The notes below the pieces were generated by a model. The model saw only the letters and a program-made list of their open reading frames with translations, was not told the DNA's origin and made no database searches. From NCBI GenBank assembly GCA_002404675.1, contig DHKE01000030.1, positions 53,625 to 80,651 of the forward strand: DNA of 27,027 nt, read 5' to 3'. The translations under genes and the position numbers were made by a program. Source of the stretch: Porphyromonadaceae bacterium UBA4702. GTDB taxonomy: Bacteria > Bacteroidota > Bacteroidia > Bacteroidales > Muribaculaceae. Shown here piece after piece: positions 16,826-24,206 of the stretch (the first letter of the stretch is position 1; each line of letters opens with the position of its first letter).

Positions 16826-17851
16826 GTGAGCACCGAAACATATAAATGCAAGTGGCAGCTGCGCTTGCCCGACGGCACACGACAGAACGGCTCATCAGCC
16901 GGCATCTGCAATGGACTTCAAATACCAGGGTTTGTCATTTCACCGTTTGACACAGGAGAACACCAAGTCATAACCATACCGACAGGCGATACCGCTGCGG
17001 GGTTCAGCCAGCTAATGGACGTTGAGGGTCACAAATCATTGCCCGAAGCAGCGACCACGCGCAAGCGACACCTGCGCAACGTGGCACTTGCCGGCTTATA
17101 CCACCGCGAAAACGACACTCGCGGCAAGACCGTTATAAGCCGCGTGTCAATACATCAGACAGAGTTGAGTGCAGAAGAACTGTTCCGCAACCTCGACAGG
17201 CTGTACCCTGATGCGTGCATATTCAGCTTCGACACACCGGCGACAGGCGCATGGGTAGGCGCAAGCCCTGAGTTGCTGCTCGAGGCTCACAACGGCACTC
17301 TCCATACCATGTCGCTAGCAGGCACACGCCCTGCCGGGACAACAGAGGAATGGGGATGGGACGACAAAAACATTGTGGAGCAACAGATTGTGACCGACAC
17401 AATTTGCGATACGTTTCGCCAGCACGGCCTTGCTCCCGTCACAACCAAGCCTCAGACACTCCGCGCCGGAAGCGTTGAGCACCGCTGCACACACATAACG
17501 GCAGACCTGCCCCCGCATTGGGACAAAGGCTGTCTGCAACGGCTGCTCGCTGACCTGTCCCCCACACCCGCCCTTGGCGGCTATCCAAGGGATGCGAGCA
17601 TCTCGCTCATCAAACGCCTCGAGAAACACGACCGCTCATGCTATGGCGGATACTTCGGCTATATCGAGAGTGCAACCGAGTTCCGCTTCAACGTGTGTCT
17701 GCGGTGCGCCCAGCTGGCCGACGGCAAAGCGTACATCTACACAGGCGGCGGCATAACCTCGCTCAGCGACCCCGAAGCCGAATGGGAGGAGACATGCCGC
17801 AAGGCGCAGACCATGCTCGCAGCACTCGGAATTACCTCAAGCCAAGGGTAA
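16826..17851 (+). CDS. menF: Isochorismate synthase (chorismate-binding enzyme), GTG start
   Basis: A 341-residue chorismate-utilising enzyme, best read as isochorismate synthase, the first step from chorismate to menaquinone. The general-base lysine is K101 in GKTVISR. GASPELLLE (145-153), SLAGTRPAG (163-171), NIVEQQIVTD, EHRCTHI (E218/H219), PALGGYPRDAS, GYFGYIES and YTGGGI line the active site and Mg2+ site. Only GTG at 16826 fits as start: the nearest in-frame stop is 12 bp upstream, and it sits 5 bp after the rimO stop, so translation is probably coupled. No menD or other men gene follows; the next gene is convergent. An anthranilate or aminodeoxychorismate synthase is less likely because the protein is short and no amidotransferase is nearby. 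Confidence 0.85.
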   Translation: MSTETYKCKWQLRLPDGTRQNGSSAGICNGLQIPGFVISPFDTGEHQVITIPTGDTAAGFSQLMDVEGHKSLPEAATTRKRHLRNVALAGLYHRENDTRGKTVISRVSIHQTELSAEELFRNLDRLYPDACIFSFDTPATGAWVGASPELLLEAHNGTLHTMSLAGTRPAGTTEEWGWDDKNIVEQQIVTDTICDTFRQHGLAPVTTKPQTLRAGSVEHRCTHITADLPPHWDKGCLQRLLADLSPTPALGGYPRDASISLIKRLEKHDRSCYGGYFGYIESATEFRFNVCLRCAQLADGKAYIYTGGGITSLSDPEAEWEETCRKAQTMLAALGITSSQG

Positions 17852-17863
17852 CACCCGCAGAAG

Positions 17864-20467
17864 TCAGAAGCTGAAATGGAGGGCTATGCGGACACCTGAA
17901 TCGGGAGCGCCAGGTGTGCCTCGATAACTTAGCCGCCAAACATAGTCCACACGAAGTATCGAGAATATGTTGTCAAGCCCGGCACTGATTTCCATATAGG
18001 GAGTGCCTGACATGGCGCGGGCTTTTGAATCTTCGGGGAAGCGGAACAGAGAGGGGTCTGCGGCAGGGTCATTGCGGTGCGACAGATGCCCCCACAACCC
18101 TTTGAAATTGACCACCTCGCGCAGTTTCAGTTCCTTCAGCAGCGGTATGCGGTTGAATATCATGCCGTTCATCCAGTAAGTCACGTCCCATGCCGCGTAT
18201 GTGTCCATGGCAAACTCCATCGGGTTCATAAGCGAGTAACTTTCGGGCTGCACCGTGTACGACAGGTTGGCGTTGGGCCACGTCAGCGCAGGATATTGCA
18301 CCTTGCTCCATATCTTGCCACCCTTGGCAATCACGTCGCAATAGCCGAAAGCGGAGAACCAGAAGCGTTTCTGAACCGAGAACTCAGTCTTGTTGGTAGT
18401 GAAGTCCGCTCCAAGCATCCCTTTCGGCCCGTATTCGTGCGACAGGCGGAATATCCACGTGTCCATATTGACAGGCAACCGCATTGAGGCGGTTTGTATG
18501 AATGTCGCTCCGGGAGCGTACTGTATGTCAAGGAAGAACGAGGACTGGTTGAAATGGCGGTGCGAGATACCGCCACCGTCAGTAAACGGCAGCCACGGCG
18601 TGGCCCACTCGCGGGACATTTTAGCACCTGCCGATATGGTCAGTCCGCTCGCGTGTTCATAGATGTATGACAGTCGCGACAGTGAGCGGTATGTGCCAAG
18701 GTTGTTCTCCTTGCGCTTCAGCGACAGGAACACGTTGTCGGCATTGGTGAACAGGTAGTGCTGCCCTATCATGTTCAGGTCGTATGTGTGTTCGAGGCGT
18801 ATGGAGTGCATAGGGAACTCGCGGGAGTGCTGTTTGCAGCGGCGGAACGAATACTCCAGCTCGCCGTGGTATTTCCATTTGTGGTCCTTAGTACCGTATG
18901 CGCCGTATGCACGTGCGAACAGGTGCGGCGACAGCGCGGCCTTGGTCATGCCGCCGAGACGAAATCGCGCCCCTTCTATAGAGTTCGCGCTTATCATGGT
19001 ATTGACCGGACCGATGTCAAACTTGCTTGGGTTGCCCGTTGGTATGTACCCGGTTACAAGCACGTTTATCCCCTTCCGCAGCCAGTAAAGGAAGCGGTTT
19101 GAGTTGAGCCTGTCAGAAAGGTTGTCAACGGACTGCTCCTTGCCGGAAATGGCAACTGGACGCGCCGAGAGCCAATATTCCGCCGGCCGCCGGTCATATC
19201 CGTCCATGTACACCGTCGCGCCGGCCTCGCGGCCGGATGTGTCGAAATCCGGCGTATGCTCGTAAGTGTAGCCCGAAAAGTCCGTGTGCTTGTTGGCATA
19301 AAAGCCTTGCACACCGGAGATGAGCTGCAACTCGACAGACATATCCTCCGCTGTCTTCATCCGGTTGCCGAGAGAATCTCGCTCGAAATGCTGCTCAACA
19401 AAAATATTTCGCACGAAGTTGATGTTCAATGCCTTGGGTATGCGCATCGTCACCATAGTCACAAATGCATCCGGGCTGTCGATGTCTACATACAGCGAGC
19501 CGTTGAAGCTGAACGACTCGGGATTGTGCGGCACAAATATAAGCTCTGCAATGCGCTTCCCCCCGACAGTCACCGTATCGCCCATGAAATACTTGTAATA
19601 ATCAGCGCCGATAGCCGCCAGCGGACTGACAAAACGGTTCTGCATCAATGTGATGTCGTTGCCGAATATGTCAACTTCACGCAGGACGTCGTCGAGCATT
19701 ATCTGGATATTCTCCTGATTGAGCTGGTCGTCAATGCCCACGCTGCGAAACCCGCGGACAAGCGTCTTGTCACGCGAGGGGGAACACGAGTGAAGCCGTG
19801 TAGAGTTTTTCTCACGCACGCTTATGTTCAGCACCGGGCGGCCTGTGATGTGTGCCGTGTCTATGAAATCGTCTATCGGGTCGAGCCGCTTCGACAGCCA
19901 CCCGGCATCCTCCTTGTGGAAATCGTTGAGCGACAGCACCGTCTTCTCATATTTGTTGTAGCTGTAATACGGCTGGTCGAATGGGTTGTGCTGAGGATAC
20001 GACTTGCGTATGCGCTGCATCAAGTCAACGGCAGGGTTGTTCTTCTTGGAATATTTCGGACGCTTGTTTGTCACAATCACCTCCTCGAGTTCCGTCTCGC
20101 TGTTCTGCATCAGTATGTAGTCACGGCTGTCGATCATGTACTTCGCGACCGGAATGACGCGCTTCTCGTAGCCGAGCGACGATATGACAAGGGTATCGCC
20201 CATTTCCACAGACTTCAACCGAAAACGCCCCTTCTTGTCAGTGATGACTGCGTCCTTGCCGCTGGCGAGAGTCACGTTGACGTATGTCATCGGGCTGCGT
20301 GAAAGGGAATCACGGATACACCCGGACAAATCGAAAACCGAAGCGCTCGCCGGCCTTCCATGACGCGACTGAGGCAAGGCATAAACAAGCAGCGGCAACA
20401 CGAGCAGGGCAAGGAGGAACAATACCCTCCCTCGCAATATCCGTTCTATATGTCCGCGCTTGCTCAT
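17864..20467 (-). CDS. DUF5686 outer-membrane protein with carboxypeptidase-regulatory-like domain
   Basis: An 867-residue protein. A basic start and hydrophobic stretch (LFLLALLVLPLLVYALPQ) form a signal peptide. Residues about 45-125 form a carboxypeptidase-regulatory-like beta-sandwich (VFDLSGCIRDSLSRSPMTYVNV, then KGRFRLKSVEMGDTLVISSLGY) of the kind found at the N-terminus of Bacteroidetes outer-membrane proteins. The remainder matches the DUF5686 type, with alternating beta strands and a C-terminal aromatic end (LHFSF) expected of a barrel. Function is unknown; it is not a classical SusC because no TonB-dependent plug is seen. I chose ATG 20467, which gives a proper signal peptide; an open extension reaches 20512. 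It is convergent with menF (12 bp apart). Confidence 0.88.
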   Translation of the reverse strand: MSKRGHIERILRGRVLFLLALLVLPLLVYALPQSRHGRPASASVFDLSGCIRDSLSRSPMTYVNVTLASGKDAVITDKKGRFRLKSVEMGDTLVISSLGYEKRVIPVAKYMIDSRDYILMQNSETELEEVIVTNKRPKYSKKNNPAVDLMQRIRKSYPQHNPFDQPYYSYNKYEKTVLSLNDFHKEDAGWLSKRLDPIDDFIDTAHITGRPVLNISVREKNSTRLHSCSPSRDKTLVRGFRSVGIDDQLNQENIQIMLDDVLREVDIFGNDITLMQNRFVSPLAAIGADYYKYFMGDTVTVGGKRIAELIFVPHNPESFSFNGSLYVDIDSPDAFVTMVTMRIPKALNINFVRNIFVEQHFERDSLGNRMKTAEDMSVELQLISGVQGFYANKHTDFSGYTYEHTPDFDTSGREAGATVYMDGYDRRPAEYWLSARPVAISGKEQSVDNLSDRLNSNRFLYWLRKGINVLVTGYIPTGNPSKFDIGPVNTMISANSIEGARFRLGGMTKAALSPHLFARAYGAYGTKDHKWKYHGELEYSFRRCKQHSREFPMHSIRLEHTYDLNMIGQHYLFTNADNVFLSLKRKENNLGTYRSLSRLSYIYEHASGLTISAGAKMSREWATPWLPFTDGGGISHRHFNQSSFFLDIQYAPGATFIQTASMRLPVNMDTWIFRLSHEYGPKGMLGADFTTNKTEFSVQKRFWFSAFGYCDVIAKGGKIWSKVQYPALTWPNANLSYTVQPESYSLMNPMEFAMDTYAAWDVTYWMNGMIFNRIPLLKELKLREVVNFKGLWGHLSHRNDPAADPSLFRFPEDSKARAMSGTPYMEISAGLDNIFSILRVDYVWRLSYRGTPGAPDSGVRIALHFSF

Positions 20468-20490
20468 ATTGGCAATACTTGCTAACTTTG
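20460..20490 (+). promoter_or_regulatory. Promoter for the CYTH gene, overlapping the DUF5686 start
   Basis: TTG at 20460-20462, a 20-bp spacer and TAACTTTG at 20483-20490 match the Bacteroidetes consensus on the plus strand. Transcription would start near 20497, giving a leader of about 95 nt to the gene at 20592. The -33 element lies inside the first codons of the divergent DUF5686 gene. Confidence 0.7.
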
Positions 20491-20591
20491 TACTGTGTAC
20501 GTGTCCAAACATGGTTTGTCACGCACTATTATGGTTAACGCATCATCTGATGCCGTTTGTCATAGCCACACGTTGATTTAAGGTTTATTAT

Positions 20592-21032
20592 ATGGCACTG
20601 GAAATCGAACACAAATACCTCGTAGTCGATGCCTCATACCGCGAAATGGCGACAGACAAAGTCGAAATACGCCAAGGCTACCTCTCCCGGGCCGCAAGCT
20701 GCGTGGTGCGCGTGCGCATATTCGGCGACCGCGCTTTCATCACCGTCAAGGGGAAGACAGCCGGCGACACACGTCTGGAATACGAATACCCGATACCTGC
20801 AGACGATGCGCGTGAGATGCTCGCGCTGTGCAGCGGAAATATCATCACCAAGACACGGTACATAGTCCCCTATGAGGGCTTCACCTGGGAAGTGGACGAG
20901 TTTGCAGGCCATCACGAGGGGCTTGTAATAGCGGAAATCGAACTGCCGACGAGCGGCACTCAGTACCGGCTACCGCCATTTGCAGGCGAAAACGTGACCA
21001 GCAATCCCCATTACTACAATTCAAACCTCTGA
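20592..21032 (+). CDS. CYTH-domain protein (triphosphate tunnel metalloenzyme)
   Basis: A 146-residue single-domain CYTH protein. The signature ExExK is present at residues 4-8 (EIEHK). Tunnel-facing basic and acidic residues follow in alternating strands: RQGYLS, VVRVRIFGDRAFITVKGK, RLEYEYPIP, KTRYIV, WEVDEFAGHHEGLVIAEIEL. Small bacterial CYTH proteins are mostly inorganic triphosphatases; some relatives are adenylate cyclases or thiamine triphosphatases. With no fused CHAD domain and no informative partner gene, inorganic triphosphatase is the default guess. Its stop directly abuts the stop of convergent pyrD with no gap. Confidence 0.92.
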   Translation: MALEIEHKYLVVDASYREMATDKVEIRQGYLSRAASCVVRVRIFGDRAFITVKGKTAGDTRLEYEYPIPADDAREMLALCSGNIITKTRYIVPYEGFTWEVDEFAGHHEGLVIAEIELPTSGTQYRLPPFAGENVTSNPHYYNSNL

Positions 21033-21947
21033 CTATCTGCTCACTGCGCCTATCAGCTCACGCAAGGCGCTGATGTCATGGCGACGGCAATAGTCATCAA
21101 TCCAGCGCACTGTCCTCTCCGTGACGTCAGGCTCGACGAAATTGGCTGTGCCAATCTCGACTGCGCTTGCCCCGGCGAGTATGAACTCCATGGCATCGCG
21201 CCCGCAGGCTATGCCGCCCAGCCCCACCACTGGAATGCTTACAGCATTGCTCACCTGCCAGACCATGCGCACCGCAATCGGGCGTATGCACGGTCCCGAC
21301 AGGCCGCCGGTGACGGTGCTCAATACCGGGCGGCGGCGTTCAACATCAACGGCCATGCCCAGGAATGTGTTCACCAGCGACACCGAGTCAGCGCCGGCAT
21401 CCTCTACCGCCTTCGCAATAGACGCTATGTCGGTCACGTTTGGCGACAGCTTAACCATCAAGTGCCTGTCCCATACCTCGCGGACAGCCGCAGTCACCTG
21501 AGCTGCGCCCTCGCAGGTGGTGCCGAATGCCATGCCCCCCTGCTTCACATTGGGACAGGATATGTTGACCTCGACAGCCGGTATGCCCTCCAAGGGCAAC
21601 AGCCGGCGAGCCACCTCAACGTAGTCAGGCACAGCCGCGCCGCTTACATTGACTATTATGTTGGTGTCATAATGGCGTATGCGCGGGTAAATCTCGTTTA
21701 TGAAATAGTCCACGCCCTTGTTCTGAAGCCCCACGGCATTGAGCATCCCGGACGGCGTTTCTGCCATACGCGGATAGGGATTGCCCTCGCGGTGGTTGAG
21801 CGTAGTGCCTTTGACGATGATGCCGCCGAGTGAATTGATGTCGGTAAGCGATTCATACTCCTCGCCGTAACCGAATGTGCCGGAGGCTGTCATCACCGGG
21901 TTGCGGAGTTTCAGCCCGCGTCCCAAATCTATGCTTAAATCTGCCAT
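21033..21947 (-). CDS. pyrD: Dihydroorotate dehydrogenase B, catalytic subunit PyrD
   Basis: A 304-residue FMN enzyme oxidising dihydroorotate to orotate in pyrimidine synthesis. It is a class 1B type: N-terminal MADLSIDLGRGLKLRNPVMTASGTFG, substrate-loop NPYPRMAETPSGMLNAVGLQNKG, catalytic cysteine C131 in VNISCPNVKQGG, SLVNTFLGMAVD, and phosphate-binding VGLGGIACGRDAMEFI. Class 1B enzymes work as a heterotetramer with PyrK and use NAD+, and pyrK is indeed directly upstream, overlapping by 13 nt. No transmembrane or quinone-type N-terminal extension is present, as expected for class 1. Confidence 0.97.
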   Translation of the reverse strand: MADLSIDLGRGLKLRNPVMTASGTFGYGEEYESLTDINSLGGIIVKGTTLNHREGNPYPRMAETPSGMLNAVGLQNKGVDYFINEIYPRIRHYDTNIIVNVSGAAVPDYVEVARRLLPLEGIPAVEVNISCPNVKQGGMAFGTTCEGAAQVTAAVREVWDRHLMVKLSPNVTDIASIAKAVEDAGADSVSLVNTFLGMAVDVERRRPVLSTVTGGLSGPCIRPIAVRMVWQVSNAVSIPVVGLGGIACGRDAMEFILAGASAVEIGTANFVEPDVTERTVRWIDDYCRRHDISALRELIGAVSR

Positions 21948-22717
21948 TTCAAATCATTTATGTTGAACACCGGACCGGCGGTGCAGGTACATTCATTGCC
22001 GCGCACAGTGTCCTCCACGCAGCACAGGCACGCGCCGAGTCCGCACGCCATCTTGTTTTCCAGACTCACCTCACACTCTACGCCACGCGACTTCGCTGCC
22101 GCTGCCACAGCCTTCATCATCGGCATCGGACCGCACACGCAACAGCGGTCAAACTCGGATTGCAGCACTTCATGCGCGGTTACGAAACCTTTCGTGCCGA
22201 GGCTGCCGTCCTCCGTGCATACGAAGACCTCGCCGTAACGGCGGAAGCGGTCCAGCTGCATCAGTTCGGCAGAAGTCCTTGCGCCGAGCAGGAATGTCGG
22301 GGTCATGCCAGCCTCTTTCAGCTTCTTGCCCAGATAGAGCATCGGGGCAGTGCCGACACCTCCGCCGACGAGCAAGTATCTTGCCCCCGGTACAATGGTG
22401 AATGGCTTGCCGAGTGGCAGCAGGATGTCATACACATCGCCGATACGGCTGTTACAGATGATGTGCGTTGCCTCGCCAGCATCCTTCACAAGGAGGCGCA
22501 GCGTATTGTCCTCCACATTCACGTCGTTGACAGAAATCGGGCGACGCAAATACGCCCTCTGCGATGTCGTGACACGGACATTGACAAACTGGCCGGGCAA
22601 AATCTCAGGCAACAGGCCATTGACAGGAGTCAACAGAAGTTCGGAATATCCAGACCCGTTAGTCCGGACATCCACAACACGCATATCTGTCAGGTATTTC
22701 TTGTGTATATCGTTCAT
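21935..22717 (-). CDS. pyrK: Dihydroorotate dehydrogenase B, electron-transfer subunit PyrK
   Basis: A 260-residue iron-sulfur flavoprotein that passes electrons from PyrD to NAD+. The FAD domain has LRRPISV (residues 57-63), the NAD-binding stretch is VGGGVGTAP (117-125), and CGPMPMM precedes the C-terminal [2Fe-2S] site. Cluster ligands are C225, C230 and C233 in CGLGACLCC, plus C243 or C245 in ECTCTAGP. It overlaps pyrD by 13 nt and the merR-type gene upstream by 4 nt, so all three should be translated from one message. Confidence 0.96.
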   Translation of the reverse strand: MNDIHKKYLTDMRVVDVRTNGSGYSELLLTPVNGLLPEILPGQFVNVRVTTSQRAYLRRPISVNDVNVEDNTLRLLVKDAGEATHIICNSRIGDVYDILLPLGKPFTIVPGARYLLVGGGVGTAPMLYLGKKLKEAGMTPTFLLGARTSAELMQLDRFRRYGEVFVCTEDGSLGTKGFVTAHEVLQSEFDRCCVCGPMPMMKAVAAAAKSRGVECEVSLENKMACGLGACLCCVEDTVRGNECTCTAGPVFNINDLKWQI

Positions 22718-23049
22718 TTTCTGATGTTAAGTGCTTTTCTCAGGTTGACCAGCTCCTCACGCACCTGTCCGAGGCGGTCTATCACCTCCATGCGGCGCGA
22801 AACATTATGACGGTTCACACGCAGCTGCTCCTTTGCGGCATCGAGCTTCAGCCCCCTGACCTTCAGGAGAAAATGTATGATGCGAAACGTCTCTATGTCT
22901 GCCGGTGTATAATAGCGTATGTTGGTTGCACTGCGGCGCGGCGAGCACTCGGGGAACTCCTTCTCCCAATAGCGCAGCGTGGACTGCGGCACGCCTATCA
23001 GCTCTGCCACATCTTTTATCTTGTAATAATCCTTGTCGAGAGCTTCCAT
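22714..23049 (-). CDS. MerR-family transcriptional regulator
   Basis: A 111-residue DNA-binding protein. Residues about 8-75 form the MerR winged helix-turn-helix: YYKIKDVAELIGVPQSTLRYWEK, then the wing NIRYYTPADIETFRII. The last third is a helix (LRVNRHNVSRRMEVIDRLGQ and onward) expected to form an antiparallel coiled-coil dimer. There is no added ligand domain and no Cys metal site, so the signal is unknown. The stop overlaps the pyrK start by 4 nt and the gene starts 3 bp after the M23 stop. I recall an M23-MerR pair beside alaS as common in Bacteroidetes. Confidence 0.93.
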   Translation of the reverse strand: MEALDKDYYKIKDVAELIGVPQSTLRYWEKEFPECSPRRSATNIRYYTPADIETFRIIHFLLKVRGLKLDAAKEQLRVNRHNVSRRMEVIDRLGQVREELVNLRKALNIRK

Positions 23050-23052
23050 ACG

Positions 23053-24018
23053 TCAGTCCATAACATGGCCCGCCTGTTCTGCCTGGCGTATCATTTCTGA
23101 ATACTGCTCAGGCGACAAGTCCATAAAATAATAGTTCACGGGGTTCTGCGGCTCGTCCTTGTAGCGCACTTCATAGTGCAGATGCGGGCCTGTTGACTTG
23201 CCGGTAGAGCCGATCTCCCCTATCTTGTCGCCGCGCCGCACATGTTGCCCCTGACGCACGTTCAGCTTGCTGAGATGACCGTAGCGTGTCAAGTAATTGT
23301 AGCCGTGCGAAATGTCTATGCAGTTGCCGTAGCCTCCTTTCCACCCGGCAAAGACAACCTCCCCCTCTGCCGTCGCGAAAACTGCATCGCCGATGTTAGC
23401 CGGGAAATCAAGCCCGGCGTGAAAATTGGGCGTACCGTATATCGGGTCAATGCGGTTGCCATAGCCAGAGGCTATAGTATAGTCGGCAACATTTATAGGA
23501 AGTATCGACGGTATATGTGCAATCTTCTCGCTTTGGGTTTCTAGAGCTGTCCGCAGCTTGTCAAAAGAAACAGACTGGGCATACAGGCCCCGCTCCAGAA
23601 TATCTATGCTGCGAGCCAGCTCGGTGAGCATCTTGCCGTCCGGCAGTTTGGCGAGATCGCGGTAGCGCATGTCATTCTCAAGGCCGGCATACCGCTGCCC
23701 CTGGCTGACAGGCTCTATCTGCATCATTACCCTATAAAAGTTGTCGTCGCGGTTGCGGATGTCGTCCATCACCTTCAGCGCATACTGGAGCCTCCCGTCC
23801 AGGTTTTCCAGCTGCTTGCGCAGTGCCGAATTGTCCTCCTTGAGCTGCTCCTCTGTCGGCGAGGCAAAACCATAGAACGCCACAAGAAACAAGACTGTGC
23901 CTATGGCGCAAGACAACAACAGGATGCGACCCCACGCCGCCATGCGTGTCAGCAGCGATGGATAGACACGCTCATAGTTGTCTGTGTCCGGATTATACCT
24001 GTAATATATCTTGCCCAT
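23053..24018 (-). CDS. M23-family membrane-anchored metallopeptidase (LytM domain)
   Basis: A 321-residue cell-wall peptidase. A cytoplasmic start (MGKIYYRYNPDTDNYERVYP) precedes one membrane helix at residues about 31-51. A predicted coiled coil spans about 55-92. The LytM domain at about 180-290 has Zn2+ ligands and catalytic residues in place: H200 and D204 (HAGLD), H248 (YGHLS) and the HxH pair H279/H281 (GPHLHYEV). It therefore looks like an active peptidoglycan endopeptidase rather than a degenerate activator. It is the first gene of the minus-strand operon and is divergent from alaS with a shared promoter region. Confidence 0.95.
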   Translation of the reverse strand: MGKIYYRYNPDTDNYERVYPSLLTRMAAWGRILLLSCAIGTVLFLVAFYGFASPTEEQLKEDNSALRKQLENLDGRLQYALKVMDDIRNRDDNFYRVMMQIEPVSQGQRYAGLENDMRYRDLAKLPDGKMLTELARSIDILERGLYAQSVSFDKLRTALETQSEKIAHIPSILPINVADYTIASGYGNRIDPIYGTPNFHAGLDFPANIGDAVFATAEGEVVFAGWKGGYGNCIDISHGYNYLTRYGHLSKLNVRQGQHVRRGDKIGEIGSTGKSTGPHLHYEVRYKDEPQNPVNYYFMDLSPEQYSEMIRQAEQAGHVMD

Positions 24019-24076
24019 AGAGGTTTGCGTCCGCTCGGAACTGTCTGTCGAAACACGGCGGACAGAGCCAAATGGT

Positions 24077-24108
24077 CTTGCAAAATTACGAGAAAAATTC
24101 TAATTTTG
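24077..24108 (+). promoter_or_regulatory. Promoter of alaS
   Basis: CTTG at 24077-24080, a 20-bp spacer and TAATTTTG at 24101-24108 match the Bacteroidetes promoter form. The predicted start is near 24114, giving a leader of about 93 nt. It lies on top of the minus-strand promoter for the M23 operon. Confidence 0.75.
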
Positions 24109-24111
24109 CAA
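24081..24111 (-). promoter_or_regulatory. Promoter of the M23-merR-pyrK-pyrD operon
   Basis: On the minus strand TTG (24111-24109), a 20-bp spacer and TAATTTTG (24088-24081) form a full promoter, mirror image of the alaS one. The predicted start is near 24075, leaving a leader of about 57 nt. Confidence 0.7.
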
Positions 24112-24126
24112 TCTGATATAACCGTC

Positions 24127-24178
24127 TGCCCGATGCGGCAAGTATGCCCGAAACGGCATACCCTCGTCCATTCGGGAC
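24127..24178 (+). promoter_or_regulatory. Tandem hairpins in the alaS leader
   Basis: Three inverted repeats follow one another: TGCC/GGCA (24127-24130 with 24137-24140, 6-nt loop), GTATGCC/GGCATAC (24142-24148 with 24155-24161, 6-nt loop) and GTCC/GGAC (24166-24169 with 24175-24178, 5-nt loop). The middle one is the strongest. No T-run follows. They may be a regulatory RNA leader or, for the middle palindrome, a DNA operator. Confidence 0.4.
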
Positions 24179-24206
24179 AGAGTGCAATCTTCATACATAA
24201 TACAAT

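Noticed and set aside
17838..17848. Possible terminator between menF and the DUF5686 gene
   Set aside because: Only a 4-bp GGGT/ACCC stem with no T-run; too weak to call.
19256..20302. 348-codon plus-strand open frame opposite the DUF5686 gene
   Set aside because: It is antisense to a clear signal-peptide-bearing outer-membrane protein, has no recognisable domain, and is rich in His, Arg and Val as expected of a GC-rich shadow frame.
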